From contig NZ_CP063813.1 of the NCBI RefSeq assembly GCF_015277815.1, positions 806,001 to 870,000 on the forward strand: a stretch of 64,000 nucleotides of DNA, in the 5' to 3' direction. This DNA comes from Microbacterium atlanticum. GTDB lineage: Bacteria > Actinomycetota > Actinomycetes > Actinomycetales > Microbacteriaceae. The translations under genes and the position numbers were made by a program. Position 1 is the stretch's first letter, and each line of letters starts with the position of its first letter. Of the stretch, positions 7,994 to 16,976 are shown one piece after another. The notes below the pieces were generated by a model. It was not told the DNA's origin. It did no database searches and was given only the letters and a program-made list of their open reading frames with translations.

Positions 7994-9286
7994 ATGAGGA
8001 AGCGCATCTTGCCCATCGCCGTGTTGGGTGTGGCAGTACTCGGCATCACCGCCTGCAGCGGTGGCGGCGGCGGAGACGACTCGGGCTCGGGCTCGGGCGA
8101 GGGGAAGACGCTCGACGTCTGGATCATGCAGGGCACGAACCCCGACGCCGAGCCGTTCTTCGACGAGGTGGCCGAGGCGTTCGAGGAGGAGACCGGAGCC
8201 ACGCTCAACGTCGAGTTCGTGCAGTGGGCGGACGCGCACGACCGGTTCGTCACGTCGATCGCGGGCGGCACGACGCCCGACGTCGCCGAGACGGGGACCA
8301 CGTGGACCACGGAGTTCGCCGACGCCGGCGCGCTGGCGCCGATCGGCGAGTATGTGAGCGAGGCAGGCCTGGACGGCGACCTCGTCGAGGGCCTCGTGGC
8401 CTCGGGCACGTACGAGGACGAGCTCTACGGCATGCCGTGGTACGCCGGCGTCCGGTCGCTGGTCTACCGCACCGACGTCTTCGAGGAGCTCGGTCTGGAC
8501 GCTCCCACGAACTGGGACGAGCTGCGCGACGCGGCGCTGGCCATCAAGGCGGCCAAGCCCGACATGACCGCCATCGCCGTTCCGGGTGACGCCGAGTTCA
8601 CCGTGTACCCGTGGGTGTGGGGTGCCGGGGGCGAGGTGGCCACCGAGGACGGCGGCGAGTGGACCAGCGAGCTGGACTCCGCCGAGTCGATCAAGGGCCT
8701 CGAGTTCTGGACGGGTCTTGCCACGGAGGACAACCTGTCGTCCGCGGGCGCCACCACGTGGAAGGAGACCGACGTGCTGGACGGCTTCGCCGCGGGCACC
8801 GTCGGGATGGGCGTGATGGGCTCGTGGACGCCGTCGGCGATCGTGGAGAAGAACCCCGACATGGAGGGCAAGTTCGCGGCGATCCCGATCCCGGCCGAGG
8901 ACGGCGGCATCGCCCCGTCGGTGCTGGGCGGCTCGCACCTCAGCGTCTTCGAGACCGCGGAGGACAAGGACCTCGCGTTCGCGTTCGTCGAGCTGATGAC
9001 CACCGGCGAGTTCGCGGAGAAGTGGGGCGCGCAGAGCGGGTACTTCCCGGGCCAGACCTCGCTGCTGGAGCAGACGATCGCTGACGCCGACCCGATGGTC
9101 GTGCCCTTCGCGACGCAGATGGTCGAAGGCGGCGCCTCGGTGCCCGTGACGCCGACCTTCGGCGCAGTGCAGGCCAAGAAGACGACCAGCGCCATGATGC
9201 AGGCCATCCTCTCCGGTCAGAAGGACGTCGAGACGGCGGCCAAGGATGCCGCGGCCGAGATGACCGCGACGCTCAACGGGCAGTAA
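7994..9286 (+). CDS. Sugar ABC transporter substrate-binding lipoprotein
   Basis: A 430-residue family 1 (MalE-like) solute-binding protein. The signal peptide ends in a lipobox ITAC with the lipid-bearing cysteine at residue 21, followed by a Gly/Ser/Asp linker. The start at 7994 is set by GGGAG five bases upstream and by the normal signal peptide that results; an in-frame ATG 60 bases earlier would spoil it. It would sit on the outer face of the membrane and deliver a sugar to the two permeases that follow. The operon's enzymes point to MurNAc, GlcNAc-MurNAc or anhydro forms as cargo. This is inference from context; the binding site cannot be read from sequence alone. Confidence 0.9.
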   Translation: MRKRILPIAVLGVAVLGITACSGGGGGDDSGSGSGEGKTLDVWIMQGTNPDAEPFFDEVAEAFEEETGATLNVEFVQWADAHDRFVTSIAGGTTPDVAETGTTWTTEFADAGALAPIGEYVSEAGLDGDLVEGLVASGTYEDELYGMPWYAGVRSLVYRTDVFEELGLDAPTNWDELRDAALAIKAAKPDMTAIAVPGDAEFTVYPWVWGAGGEVATEDGGEWTSELDSAESIKGLEFWTGLATEDNLSSAGATTWKETDVLDGFAAGTVGMGVMGSWTPSAIVEKNPDMEGKFAAIPIPAEDGGIAPSVLGGSHLSVFETAEDKDLAFAFVELMTTGEFAEKWGAQSGYFPGQTSLLEQTIADADPMVVPFATQMVEGGASVPVTPTFGAVQAKKTTSAMMQAILSGQKDVETAAKDAAAEMTATLNGQ

Positions 9287-9297
9287 GAGACCGACGC

Positions 9298-10275
9298 ATG
9301 GCCTACCTGACCCAGGCGCCGGTGGCGGAGGAGCGCACCTCCTCCGCCGCCGGCCCGGCGGTCCCGGCGGGGGGATCCCGCCGGCGCCCGATGGACCGCC
9401 TCCGGCCCTGGATGCTCCTCGCACCCGCGCTCGTGGTGCTCGCGGGACTGCTCCTCTGGCCCCTCATCCGGGTCGTCCTGTTCTCGTTCCAGGACTACGG
9501 TCTGCGCGAGATCGTCTCGGGCGAGCCGAACTTCATCGGCGCCGACAACTACGTCGAGGCGCTGACGAGTCCGACCCTCTGGACCGTGGTGCTGCCGAAC
9601 ACGGTCGGCTTCGCGGCGCTCGCGGTGCTCGGCACCGTCGCGTTCGGCACTCTCGTCGCGCTGCTGCTGCAGTCGCTCGGCACGTTTTGGCGCACGGTCG
9701 TGGCGAGCGCCATCATGGCGGCCTGGGCCATGCCCGCCGTCACCGGCACCTACGTCTGGGTGTGGATCTTCGACGCCGACCGCGGCATCGTCAACCAGCT
9801 GCTCATGCAGCTCGGGCTCATGGCCGAGCCCTACAACTGGTTCACCAACCGCTGGTCGTTCTACGCCATCGTGCTGCTCAACGTCATCCACCACGGCTTC
9901 CCGTTCGTCGCGGTCACCGTTCTCGCCGGGCTGCTCGGCGTGCCGAAGGAGACGCTGGAGGCGGCATCCCTCGACGGAGCCGGCGCATGGCGCCGCTTCT
10001 GGAGCATCACATTTCCGCAGCTGAACCAGGTGTTCGCGGTCGTGATCATCCTGTCGACCATCTGGGACTTCAAGGTGTTCGCGCAGGTCTACCTGATGCC
10101 CGGCGGCGCCGGATCGAACCGCGAGGTGCTGAACCTCGGGGTGTGGTCGTACGTCGAGTCCTTCGGGCAGAACCGGTACGGCTTCGGCTCCGCGATCGCG
10201 GTGCTGCTCACGCTCCTGCTGCTCGCCATCACCGTCGTCTACGTGCGGCGCCTGTTGAAGGAGGACCAGCTGTGA
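9298..10275 (+). CDS. Sugar ABC transporter permease (MalF type)
   Basis: A 325-residue permease with about six membrane helices and the EAA loop that docks the ATPase (EAASLDGAGAWRRFWSITFPQL). The N-terminal 35 residues are polar and Pro/Ala-rich. It pairs with the next gene, whose GTG start overlaps this stop (GTGA). No ATPase gene is present in the operon, so the importer probably borrows a shared ATPase of the MsiK/MsmK kind encoded elsewhere, a known arrangement in actinomycetes. Confidence 0.92.
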   Translation: MAYLTQAPVAEERTSSAAGPAVPAGGSRRRPMDRLRPWMLLAPALVVLAGLLLWPLIRVVLFSFQDYGLREIVSGEPNFIGADNYVEALTSPTLWTVVLPNTVGFAALAVLGTVAFGTLVALLLQSLGTFWRTVVASAIMAAWAMPAVTGTYVWVWIFDADRGIVNQLLMQLGLMAEPYNWFTNRWSFYAIVLLNVIHHGFPFVAVTVLAGLLGVPKETLEAASLDGAGAWRRFWSITFPQLNQVFAVVIILSTIWDFKVFAQVYLMPGGAGSNREVLNLGVWSYVESFGQNRYGFGSAIAVLLTLLLLAITVVYVRRLLKEDQL

Positions 10276-11099
10276 CCCGGCCCTCGCTCACGCGACGCGC
10301 GCTAAAGGGCGTCGCCGTCTTCCTGCTCCTCGTCTTCACGCTCTTCCCGACGTACTGGATGCTCGTCAGCGCCGTCGATGAGAACCCGTCCGGCGGCGCC
10401 GAACTGGTGCCCCGCCAGTTCACTCTCGACCACTTCGTCTACGTGCTGACCGACGGCGGGTTCGCCACGTTCCTGAGCAACTCGGCCGTCGTGGCGCTGG
10501 TGGTCGTGGTGGTCTCGGGGCTGCTCGGCCTCCTGGCATCGATCGCCGTCGCCCGCTTCCGCTTCACACTGCGGACGCAGATCGTCATGATGATCCTCAT
10601 CGTGCAGATGGTGCCGCTCGAGGCGCTCGTCATCCCGCTGTTCGTGCAGGTGCGCGACCTGCAGCTGCTGGGTACGCTGCTCGGGCTGATCGTCGTCTAC
10701 ACCGCGCTCGCGCTGCCGTTCGGCATCTGGATGCTGCGCGGCTTCGTCGCGGCCGTGCCGGTCGAGCTGGAAGAGGCGGCCTACATCGACGGCGCGTCCT
10801 GGTGGCGGATGTTCCGCTCGGTGCTGCTGCCGCTGGTCGCACCGGGCCTGGTGGCCACCAGCGTCTTCGCCTTCATCACCGCGTGGAACGAGTTCATCTT
10901 CGCCATGACGCTCCTCGGCGGCGTGTCGGAGAACTACACCGTCTCGATCGGCCTGCGGCAGTTCTTCGGCCTGCACTCCAACGACTGGGGCTCGGTCATG
11001 GCCGCGTCGACCATCATCACGATCCCCGTCATGGTGTTCTTCATCATCGTGCAGCGGCGCCTGTCGAGCGGTCTGGTGGCCGGGGCGGTGAAGGGCTGA
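10272..11099 (+). CDS. Sugar ABC transporter permease (MalG type)
   Basis: A 275-residue permease starting at GTG 10272, inside the stop of the preceding permease. Six hydrophobic helices are visible, the first being GVAVFLLLVFTLFPTYWML. The EAA loop reads EEAAYIDGASWWRMFRSVLLPL. It forms the second half of the import channel. The next gene, nagZ, begins two bases after its stop, so the uptake and the breakdown enzymes are made from one message. Confidence 0.92.
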   Translation: MTRPSLTRRALKGVAVFLLLVFTLFPTYWMLVSAVDENPSGGAELVPRQFTLDHFVYVLTDGGFATFLSNSAVVALVVVVVSGLLGLLASIAVARFRFTLRTQIVMMILIVQMVPLEALVIPLFVQVRDLQLLGTLLGLIVVYTALALPFGIWMLRGFVAAVPVELEEAAYIDGASWWRMFRSVLLPLVAPGLVATSVFAFITAWNEFIFAMTLLGGVSENYTVSIGLRQFFGLHSNDWGSVMAASTIITIPVMVFFIIVQRRLSSGLVAGAVKG

Positions 11100-11100
11100 T

Positions 11101-12537
11101 ATGGACCCCCATGAGCTGGTGCCCGGCGTCCTGCTGCCCGGGTTCGCCGGCCGCGAACTGCCGGACTGGCTGCGCGCCGAACTGGAGCGCGGTCTCGGCG
11201 GAGTGTGCCTGTTCGCGGGCAACGTCGACGCCGCTGACCCTCGTGGCACGGCACGCCTGGCCGCGGCCATCCGCGCCGTCCGGCCCGAGGCGCTCGTCGC
11301 GGCCGACGAGGAGGGCGGCGTGGTCACGCGGCTCGAGGGCCGTGACGGCTCCACTCTGCCCTCGCCCGCGCAGCTCGGCCTCGTCGCGCCCGCCGTCGCG
11401 GAGCGGGCGAGCGCGGTGCTGAGCGAGCGCGTGCGCCGTGCGGGCATCGACCTGCTCCTCGCGCCGAGCGCCGACGTCAACGACAACCCGGCGAATCCGG
11501 TGATCGGAGCGCGCTCGTTCGGCGGCGATCCGCACGACGTCGCGGCGCGGGTCGCCGCCACGGTGCGCGGCATCCGCTCCCGCCGCGGCGTGGCGGCCTG
11601 CGTGAAGCACTGGCCCGGCCACGGCGACACCGATGTCGACTCGCACCGCGGCCTGCCGACGGTGCCCGCGGCGACCGTCGCGCGACACGCCGAGCCGTTC
11701 GCCGCCGCGATCCGCGAAGGGGTGCCCGCCATCATGACCGCGCACATCGTCGTGCCCGAGTGGGGCGCCGAGCCTGTGACCGTCAACCCCGACGCGATCG
11801 CCCGGCTGCGCGCGGAGGGGTTCGACGGCGTGGTGATCACGGATGCCGTCGACATGGCCGCCATCGCCGACACCTACGGCCTCGGGGGCGGGGCCGTCCG
11901 CGCCCTGGCCGCCGGCATCGACCTGGTGTGCCTCGGCAACCCTGAGCTCAAAGGCGCCGACGCCGCCGCGCAGTACGCCGAGGTCACGTCGGCCGTCATC
12001 GCCGCACTCGACGAGGGAATCCTCGCCCCGGAGCGGCTGCGAGAGGCGCACGCCCGCGTGGCCCGGCTGGCCGCCGAGCTGACCGCAGCGCGCGCGGCCG
12101 CAGACGCGGGTACCGCCGGTCCGCTGCCGGTCGAGCCCGCCCTCCTCGGCACCGACGACACCGCGGCGATCGCCGCGGCGCTGGTCGCGGCATCCGACCC
12201 CTCCGCCGTGTCGGCCCTCGCCCGCATCGACCGCGTCGTCGACGCCCGCGCAGGCGCGACGCAGGCGGCCGCGACGCGTGCCGTGCCGGTCGACCGGACG
12301 CTGCGGGAGCTCACGGGCCACCCGGCGGCGCACAGCGGGGGAGTGACGGCCGTCGTCGCCGACCGGCCGAGCGACGCCCAGCTCGCGGTCATCGAGCGGG
12401 AGCGCGCGGCCGGGCAGAGCATCGTGGTCAACGTCGGCGCGATCCCCGGCGGTTTCGACGCCGCGGTGGTGCAGCTCGGTGCCGACTCGAGGTTCTCCGC
12501 CGCGATCGTGCGGTCGTGGACGGGGGAGAGCCGATGA
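11101..12537 (+). CDS. nagZ: GH3 beta-N-acetylhexosaminidase, NagZ-like
   Basis: A 478-residue family 3 glycosidase that removes GlcNAc from GlcNAc-MurNAc fragments. The signature KHWPGHGDTDVDSH starts at K169 and includes the histidine (H182) of the acid/base loop. The likely nucleophile is D248 in VVITDAVDMAA. There is no signal peptide, so it acts in the cytoplasm; this means the uncut disaccharide or muropeptide must first be imported, which fits the ABC transporter upstream. The C-terminal third (about 330-478) is an extra domain of Ala-rich character. Its stop overlaps the start of anmK (ATGA). A broader hexosaminidase role cannot be excluded. Confidence 0.88.
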   Translation: MDPHELVPGVLLPGFAGRELPDWLRAELERGLGGVCLFAGNVDAADPRGTARLAAAIRAVRPEALVAADEEGGVVTRLEGRDGSTLPSPAQLGLVAPAVAERASAVLSERVRRAGIDLLLAPSADVNDNPANPVIGARSFGGDPHDVAARVAATVRGIRSRRGVAACVKHWPGHGDTDVDSHRGLPTVPAATVARHAEPFAAAIREGVPAIMTAHIVVPEWGAEPVTVNPDAIARLRAEGFDGVVITDAVDMAAIADTYGLGGGAVRALAAGIDLVCLGNPELKGADAAAQYAEVTSAVIAALDEGILAPERLREAHARVARLAAELTAARAAADAGTAGPLPVEPALLGTDDTAAIAAALVAASDPSAVSALARIDRVVDARAGATQAAATRAVPVDRTLRELTGHPAAHSGGVTAVVADRPSDAQLAVIERERAAGQSIVVNVGAIPGGFDAAVVQLGADSRFSAAIVRSWTGESR

Positions 12538-13715
12538 GGGTCCTGGCGCTGCAGTCCGGCACCAGCGCCGACGGGATCGACGCGGCGCTCGTCACGGTCG
12601 AGCCGTCGCCGGACGGACTCGAGCTCGAGATCGAGCGCTGGGGCACGGAGCCGTGGCTTCCCGACGAGCGCGACCTCGTGCGGCGCGCCGTCCACGGCGA
12701 CCGGCTCGACCCGGCCGCGTGGTGCGCGCTGGAGACCATGGTGGGCCAGGCCTTCGCCCGCGCTGCGGTGCGCTTCGCCGACGGCGCCGACACCGTCGAC
12801 GTGGTGTGCGCCCACGGGCAGACCGTGTTCCACGGGGTCGAGGCGGGCGTGGTGTGGGGCACGCTGCAGGTCGGCGAACCCGCCTGGATCGCCCGCGCCA
12901 CCGGCCTCCCCGTGGTCTTCAACCTGCGCGTGGCCGACGTCGCCGCCGGGGGCATGGGGGCACCCCTGATCACCGCCTTCGACGAGCGGTGGCTCGCGGC
13001 CTCAGCCGAATCGGCAGGCGCCCCGGTCGCGTCGCTCAACCTCGGCGGCATCGCCAACGTGCAGGTCGTGCATCCCGACGGGCGAGCCGCCGGCTTCGAC
13101 ACCGGGCCGGCCAACGCGCTGCTCGACGCCTGGATCAGCCGCGCCACCGACGGGGCCGAGGCGTTCGACCGCGACGGCGCGCACGCGCGGGCGGGGCGGG
13201 TCGACGGCGAGCTGCTCGGGAGTCTGCGCGCGCACCCGTACTTCGCCCTGCCTGCGCCCAAGACCACCGGGCGCGAGACGTTCACGATCCGCACCGTCGA
13301 CGACGCCCTCGACGGCCGCGACCTGCCGCTCGCCGACATCTGCGCGACGCTTCTCGAGCTCACCGCCACCACCGTCGCCGACGCGCTCGCCGACGCCGCC
13401 CCGGCGCGCGTCGTGGTCTCGGGCGGCGGGGCGCGCAACCCCGTCCTGATGGCGCGGCTCACCGAGCACCTCGGCTTGCCGGTCGAGCCCAGCGACGCCT
13501 GGGGCATCCCCGCCGACGCGCGCGAGGCCGTCATGTTCGCCCTGCTGGCCTACCTGTCGGCGACCCGCGTCCCGCTCGTGCTTCCCGGCACGCCGGCCGG
13601 CCACGCCGCCGTCGCCGGCCAGTGGGACCTGTCGGCCGCGCCCCTGCCCACCGTCCCCGCGGCATCGCCGCAGCCGCACCGCCTGCGCGTGCGCACACGA
13701 GAGGAGCGATCGTGA
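12534..13715 (+). CDS. anmK: Anhydro-N-acetylmuramic acid kinase
   Basis: A 393-residue kinase that opens and phosphorylates 1,6-anhydroMurNAc to MurNAc-6-phosphate using ATP. Family motifs are clear: LQSGTSADGIDAAL at the N-terminus, HGQTVFH, ADVAAGGMGAPL (GQGAPL in most relatives), LNLGGIAN, FDTGPANALLDAW and VVSGGGARNPVL. The start at 12534 overlaps the nagZ stop; a further in-frame ATG 18 bases earlier lies inside nagZ and has no support. Its product feeds MurQ, encoded two genes later. Presence of AnmK implies that the cell meets anhydro sugars made by lytic transglycosylases, its own or those of other bacteria. Confidence 0.93.
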   Translation: MRVLALQSGTSADGIDAALVTVEPSPDGLELEIERWGTEPWLPDERDLVRRAVHGDRLDPAAWCALETMVGQAFARAAVRFADGADTVDVVCAHGQTVFHGVEAGVVWGTLQVGEPAWIARATGLPVVFNLRVADVAAGGMGAPLITAFDERWLAASAESAGAPVASLNLGGIANVQVVHPDGRAAGFDTGPANALLDAWISRATDGAEAFDRDGAHARAGRVDGELLGSLRAHPYFALPAPKTTGRETFTIRTVDDALDGRDLPLADICATLLELTATTVADALADAAPARVVVSGGGARNPVLMARLTEHLGLPVEPSDAWGIPADAREAVMFALLAYLSATRVPLVLPGTPAGHAAVAGQWDLSAAPLPTVPAASPQPHRLRVRTREERS

Positions 13716-14608
13716 GCATCGTCGCCGTCGATCTCGGGAAGACCGGATGCCGCGTCCGAGCGACCTCCGGCACGACCGTGTCATCCGCCGCCGGGGCCGG
13801 AGTGCCCGGCCTCGCCGACAGCGAGGGGGACGCCCGAGCCTTCGCCGCCATCGTCGCCGCCCTGGGCGAGCTTCCCGTGGGGGTGCGGGGCAACGTCTCG
13901 TCGATGGGCGTGGGAGCCGCCGGCGCGGAAGCCGCGCCCGCCGCGGCGCAGGCCCTCGCCGAGCGCGTGGCCGCGCACGTCGAGGCGCCGGTCGCCGTCA
14001 CCAGCGACGCGGTGACCGCGCACGCCGGCGCCTTTGAGGGGACGCCCGGCACCATCGTGATCGTCGGCACCGGCACGGTGCTGCTGACCTTGGATGCGGA
14101 GGGCGTGCTGTCGCAGACCGACGGCTGGGGACCGTGGCTCGGCGACGAGGGGAGCGGGCGCGCGATCGGCCAGGAAGGACTGCGGGCGGTGCTCGCCGCG
14201 CACGACGGGCGCGGACCCGCCACGGCGCTGACCGCCGCCGCACTCGCCCTGCACTCCCCGCTGCGCACCCTTCCCCGCTGGGTCGCCGACACCGCCGCGC
14301 CGGCCCGGCAGCTCGCGCGCTTCGCGCCGTTCGTGCTCGAGGCGGCGGCCGCCGGCGACGCCGTCGCCCGCGACATCGTCGACCGCGGCGTCGAGGCGGT
14401 CGTGACCGCCTGCGCTGCGGCATCCGGTCCGTATTGCCTCATGGGCGGGATCGCCGGCTCCGGCGTCTTCGGCGACACGCTGCGCGCGCGCCTGCGCGAC
14501 CGGGGGCTCACGGTCGCCCAGCCGCTCGGCGACGCGCTCGCCGGGGCGGAGTACATCGCCCGCACGCCGGGCAGCGCCTACGAGAGGAACGTGGTGCGCC
14601 ATGGTTGA
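13712..14608 (+). CDS. BadF/BadG-type amino-sugar kinase (MurNAc/GlcNAc kinase, MurK-like)
   Basis: A 298-residue ASKHA-fold kinase beginning at GTG 13712, inside the anmK stop, with GAGGAG before it. The phosphate-binding loop is IVAVDLGKTGCRVR. The second loop is TIVIVGTGTVLL, followed by DGWGPWLGDEGSGRAIGQEGL, typical of the N-acetylglucosamine kinase family. MurK of clostridia belongs to this family and phosphorylates MurNAc and GlcNAc. Here the kinase would supply MurNAc-6-phosphate from non-anhydro MurNAc, doing what a PTS does in E. coli and Bacillus. It could also phosphorylate the GlcNAc freed by NagZ. Eight bases overlap with murQ. Substrate preference is inferred from context. Confidence 0.85.
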   Translation: MSIVAVDLGKTGCRVRATSGTTVSSAAGAGVPGLADSEGDARAFAAIVAALGELPVGVRGNVSSMGVGAAGAEAAPAAAQALAERVAAHVEAPVAVTSDAVTAHAGAFEGTPGTIVIVGTGTVLLTLDAEGVLSQTDGWGPWLGDEGSGRAIGQEGLRAVLAAHDGRGPATALTAAALALHSPLRTLPRWVADTAAPARQLARFAPFVLEAAAAGDAVARDIVDRGVEAVVTACAAASGPYCLMGGIAGSGVFGDTLRARLRDRGLTVAQPLGDALAGAEYIARTPGSAYERNVVRHG

Positions 14609-15533
14609 CCTGGACGATCTGCGGCACCAGCTGGCCTCGCTCACCACCGAGGCCATCGACCCGGACTACTCGGACCTCGACCTGCGGAGCACACCCGAGC
14701 TGGTCGCGGCCATGATCGACCACAACCGGCAGGTCACCGAGGCGCTCGCCGACGCCTCGACCGCCCTCGCCGCCGCCGTCGACGTCGCCGCCGAGCGGCT
14801 GCAGCTGGGGGGGCGCCTCGTCTACGTCGGCGCCGGCACGCCGGGGCGGCTCGGCATCCTCGACGCGAGCGAGATCCCGCCGACATTCGGCGAGCCGGCG
14901 GAGCGGGTCGTCGGCATCATCGCCGGGGGCGAGCAGGCGATCCGGTGGGCCGTCGAGAACGCCGAGGACGACCTGGCCGCGGGGCGCGACGACATCGCAC
15001 GTGCGGGCATCGGCCCCGACGACTGCGTGGTGGGTCTCACCGCCTCGGGCCGCACGCCCTACGTGCTGGGTGCGATCGCCGAGGCCCGCGCGCGCGGCGC
15101 CGCCACCATCGGCGTGAGCTGCAACCTCGGTGCGGAGCTGTCGGCGGCCGCCGACGTGGGGGTCGAGGTCGTCGTGGGTCCCGAGCTCCTCGCCGGATCC
15201 ACGCGCCTCAAGGCCGGCACGGCGCAGAAGATCGTGCTCAACACCATCTCGACACTCGCCATGGTCCGCATCGGCAAGACCTACGGCAACCGGATGGTCG
15301 ACGTGCGCGCGACGAACGAGAAGCTGCGTGCACGGGCGGTGCGCACGGTGATGGGCGTCGCCGACGCCGACCCCGCCGTCGCGCGCCGTGCCCTCGCCGC
15401 CACCGGGTGGGAGGTCAAGCCCGCGATACTGATGTGCATGAGAGGACTGACCGCGGACGCCGCGGCCCGCGCGCTTTCGGAGACCGGCGGACGACTGCGC
15501 GAGGCGCTGGACAGCGTCCCCGGGGCCGTGTGA
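14601..15533 (+). CDS. murQ: N-acetylmuramic acid 6-phosphate etherase
   Basis: A 310-residue SIS-domain enzyme that cleaves the lactyl ether of MurNAc-6-phosphate, giving GlcNAc-6-phosphate and D-lactate. The motif GAGTPGRLGILDASEIPPTFG is close to the family's GAGTSGRLG...SECPPT; serine is replaced by proline in the TSG turn. The catalytic glutamate is E91, and the second glutamate lies in AVENAEDD. The blocks GPELLAGSTRLKAGTAQK and GKTYGNRMVDV are also typical. The start at 14601 overlaps the kinase by eight bases. MurQ is the point where both kinases' products converge. NagA and NagB, needed for the next steps, are not in the window. Confidence 0.94.
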   Translation: MVDLDDLRHQLASLTTEAIDPDYSDLDLRSTPELVAAMIDHNRQVTEALADASTALAAAVDVAAERLQLGGRLVYVGAGTPGRLGILDASEIPPTFGEPAERVVGIIAGGEQAIRWAVENAEDDLAAGRDDIARAGIGPDDCVVGLTASGRTPYVLGAIAEARARGAATIGVSCNLGAELSAAADVGVEVVVGPELLAGSTRLKAGTAQKIVLNTISTLAMVRIGKTYGNRMVDVRATNEKLRARAVRTVMGVADADPAVARRALAATGWEVKPAILMCMRGLTADAAARALSETGGRLREALDSVPGAV

Positions 15534-16408
15534 TGGACGTCCTGCTGCGGGTGCGCCAGTCGCGCGACCGCCTCAGCGCGTCCGAGCGCCGCGTCGCCGA
15601 CGTGGTGCTGGCCGACCCCGAGGTCGTGCGCACGTCGACGATCATGCGGCTCGCCGATGTCAGTGAGGCGTCCCAGTCGACCGTGGCCCGGTTCTGCCAG
15701 AGCCTCGGCTACCCCGGCTACCGCGAGTTCCGCCTCGACGTGATCTCCGCGCTCAGCCGCGACCAGGCGCAGCGCGTGAGGTTCGACATCGCCGAGGGCG
15801 AGATCAGCGCCGACGACTCGATCGCCGACACCGTCGCCAAGATCGCGTTCCAGGAGATCCAGGCGATCCAGGACACCGCCCAGACGATCGACCCCGATGC
15901 CGTCTCCCGCGCGGTCGCCGCGATCCGCTCGGCCCGTCGCATCGAGCTCTACGGCGCCGGCGCCTCGTCGCTCAGCGCCCAGGACCTGTTCCAGAAGCTC
16001 AGCCGCATCGGCAAGCCGGCCGCGGTGTCGGTCGACATCCACCTCGCCCTCGTGCAGGCTGCCCTGCTGGACGACGCATCCGTCGCCGTAGGCGTCTCGT
16101 TCCGCGGCGAGACCCGCGAGACGCTGGACTTCCTCGCCACTGCCCGGGGCGCCGGCGCGCTGACCATCGGGATCACCAACGCCGCGCAGTCCTCCCTCGA
16201 CGACGTCTGCGACATCGTGCTGCACACCAGCGTCCGGGAGAGCCGCTTCCGCAGCGGCGCGATGGCCAGCCGCATCGCGCAGCTCGCGCTCATCGACATG
16301 CTCTTCGTGCTGGTCCTGCGCCAGGACTTCCCGCTCATGACCGAGAGCCTGCGGCGCACGTACGACGCCGTCAGCTCCCGCCGGCCGGATTCCGGTGCGA
16401 CGGCCTGA
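15533..16408 (+). CDS. RpiR-family regulator (MurR-like)
   Basis: A 291-residue regulator with an N-terminal RpiR helix-turn-helix (about 1-80, ADVSEASQSTVARFCQSLGYPGYREF) and a C-terminal SIS sugar-phosphate binding domain (about 120-260, RIELYGAGASSLSAQDLFQKLSRIG). In E. coli the relative MurR represses murQ genes and is released by MurNAc-6-phosphate. Being the last gene of this operon and sharing one base with the murQ stop, it very likely senses MurNAc-6-P or GlcNAc-6-P and controls the operon. The DNA site is probably in the gap 7838-7993. Confidence 0.88.
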   Translation: MDVLLRVRQSRDRLSASERRVADVVLADPEVVRTSTIMRLADVSEASQSTVARFCQSLGYPGYREFRLDVISALSRDQAQRVRFDIAEGEISADDSIADTVAKIAFQEIQAIQDTAQTIDPDAVSRAVAAIRSARRIELYGAGASSLSAQDLFQKLSRIGKPAAVSVDIHLALVQAALLDDASVAVGVSFRGETRETLDFLATARGAGALTIGITNAAQSSLDDVCDIVLHTSVRESRFRSGAMASRIAQLALIDMLFVLVLRQDFPLMTESLRRTYDAVSSRRPDSGATA

Positions 16409-16477
16409 CCACCCCGCGGATCGACGTATGCTTCCGTCGCGGCATCCGTCGACTCTTGATCCGTGGAAAGGACTGGA

Positions 16478-16966
16478 ATGACCCTCGAAGACATCCCCGT
16501 GACCACCATCCGCGGCGAGGAGACGACCTTCGGCGAGCTCGTCGACGGGCGCCTCGCCCTCGTGGTGAACGTCGCCTCGCGCTGCGGGCTGACGCCGCAG
16601 TACGAGCAGCTCGAGGCGCTGCAGAAGGCGTACGCCGCGCGCGGGTTCACGGTGGTCGGCTTCCCGAGCAACCAGTTCATGCAGGAGCTGTCGAGCGAGG
16701 AGGCCGTCGCCGAGTACTGCTCGACCACGTGGGGAGTGACCTTCCCGATGTCGCAGAAGGTGCGGGTCAACGGCCGCAGCGCCCACCCGCTGTACCAGCG
16801 GCTCACCGACACGCCCGATGTCGACGGCAAGACGGGGCGCATCACGTGGAACTTCGAGAAGTTCCTCGTGAGCCCGTCGGGCGAGGTGAAGCGGTTCCCG
16901 CCGCAGACGAAGCCCGACGCGCCCGAGGTCGTCGAGGCCATCGAGGCCTGGCTGCCCGGCGAGTAG
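16478..16966 (+). CDS. Glutathione peroxidase family protein (cysteine type)
   Basis: A 162-residue thiol peroxidase that reduces hydroperoxides, in bacteria of this type usually with thioredoxin rather than glutathione. The peroxidatic cysteine is in NVASRCGLTPQY; glutamine lies in GFPSNQF, and tryptophan plus asparagine in ITWNFEKF, completing the family tetrad. A second cysteine in AEYCSTTWGV may be the resolving one. ATG 16478 is preferred over GTG 16463 because GAAAGGA stands five bases before it. It is cytoplasmic and forms its own unit between the amino-sugar operon and the CHAD gene. Confidence 0.93.
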   Translation: MTLEDIPVTTIRGEETTFGELVDGRLALVVNVASRCGLTPQYEQLEALQKAYAARGFTVVGFPSNQFMQELSSEEAVAEYCSTTWGVTFPMSQKVRVNGRSAHPLYQRLTDTPDVDGKTGRITWNFEKFLVSPSGEVKRFPPQTKPDAPEVVEAIEAWLPGE

Positions 16967-16976
16967 CGGCCCGGCT

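Noticed and set aside
4757..9424. A 1555-codon open frame on the minus strand opposite the glycosidase and binding-protein genes
   Set aside because: High GC leaves long frames open by chance. Its translation is mostly Arg, Gly, His and Asp without any domain, and it lies exactly antisense to genes with clear families.
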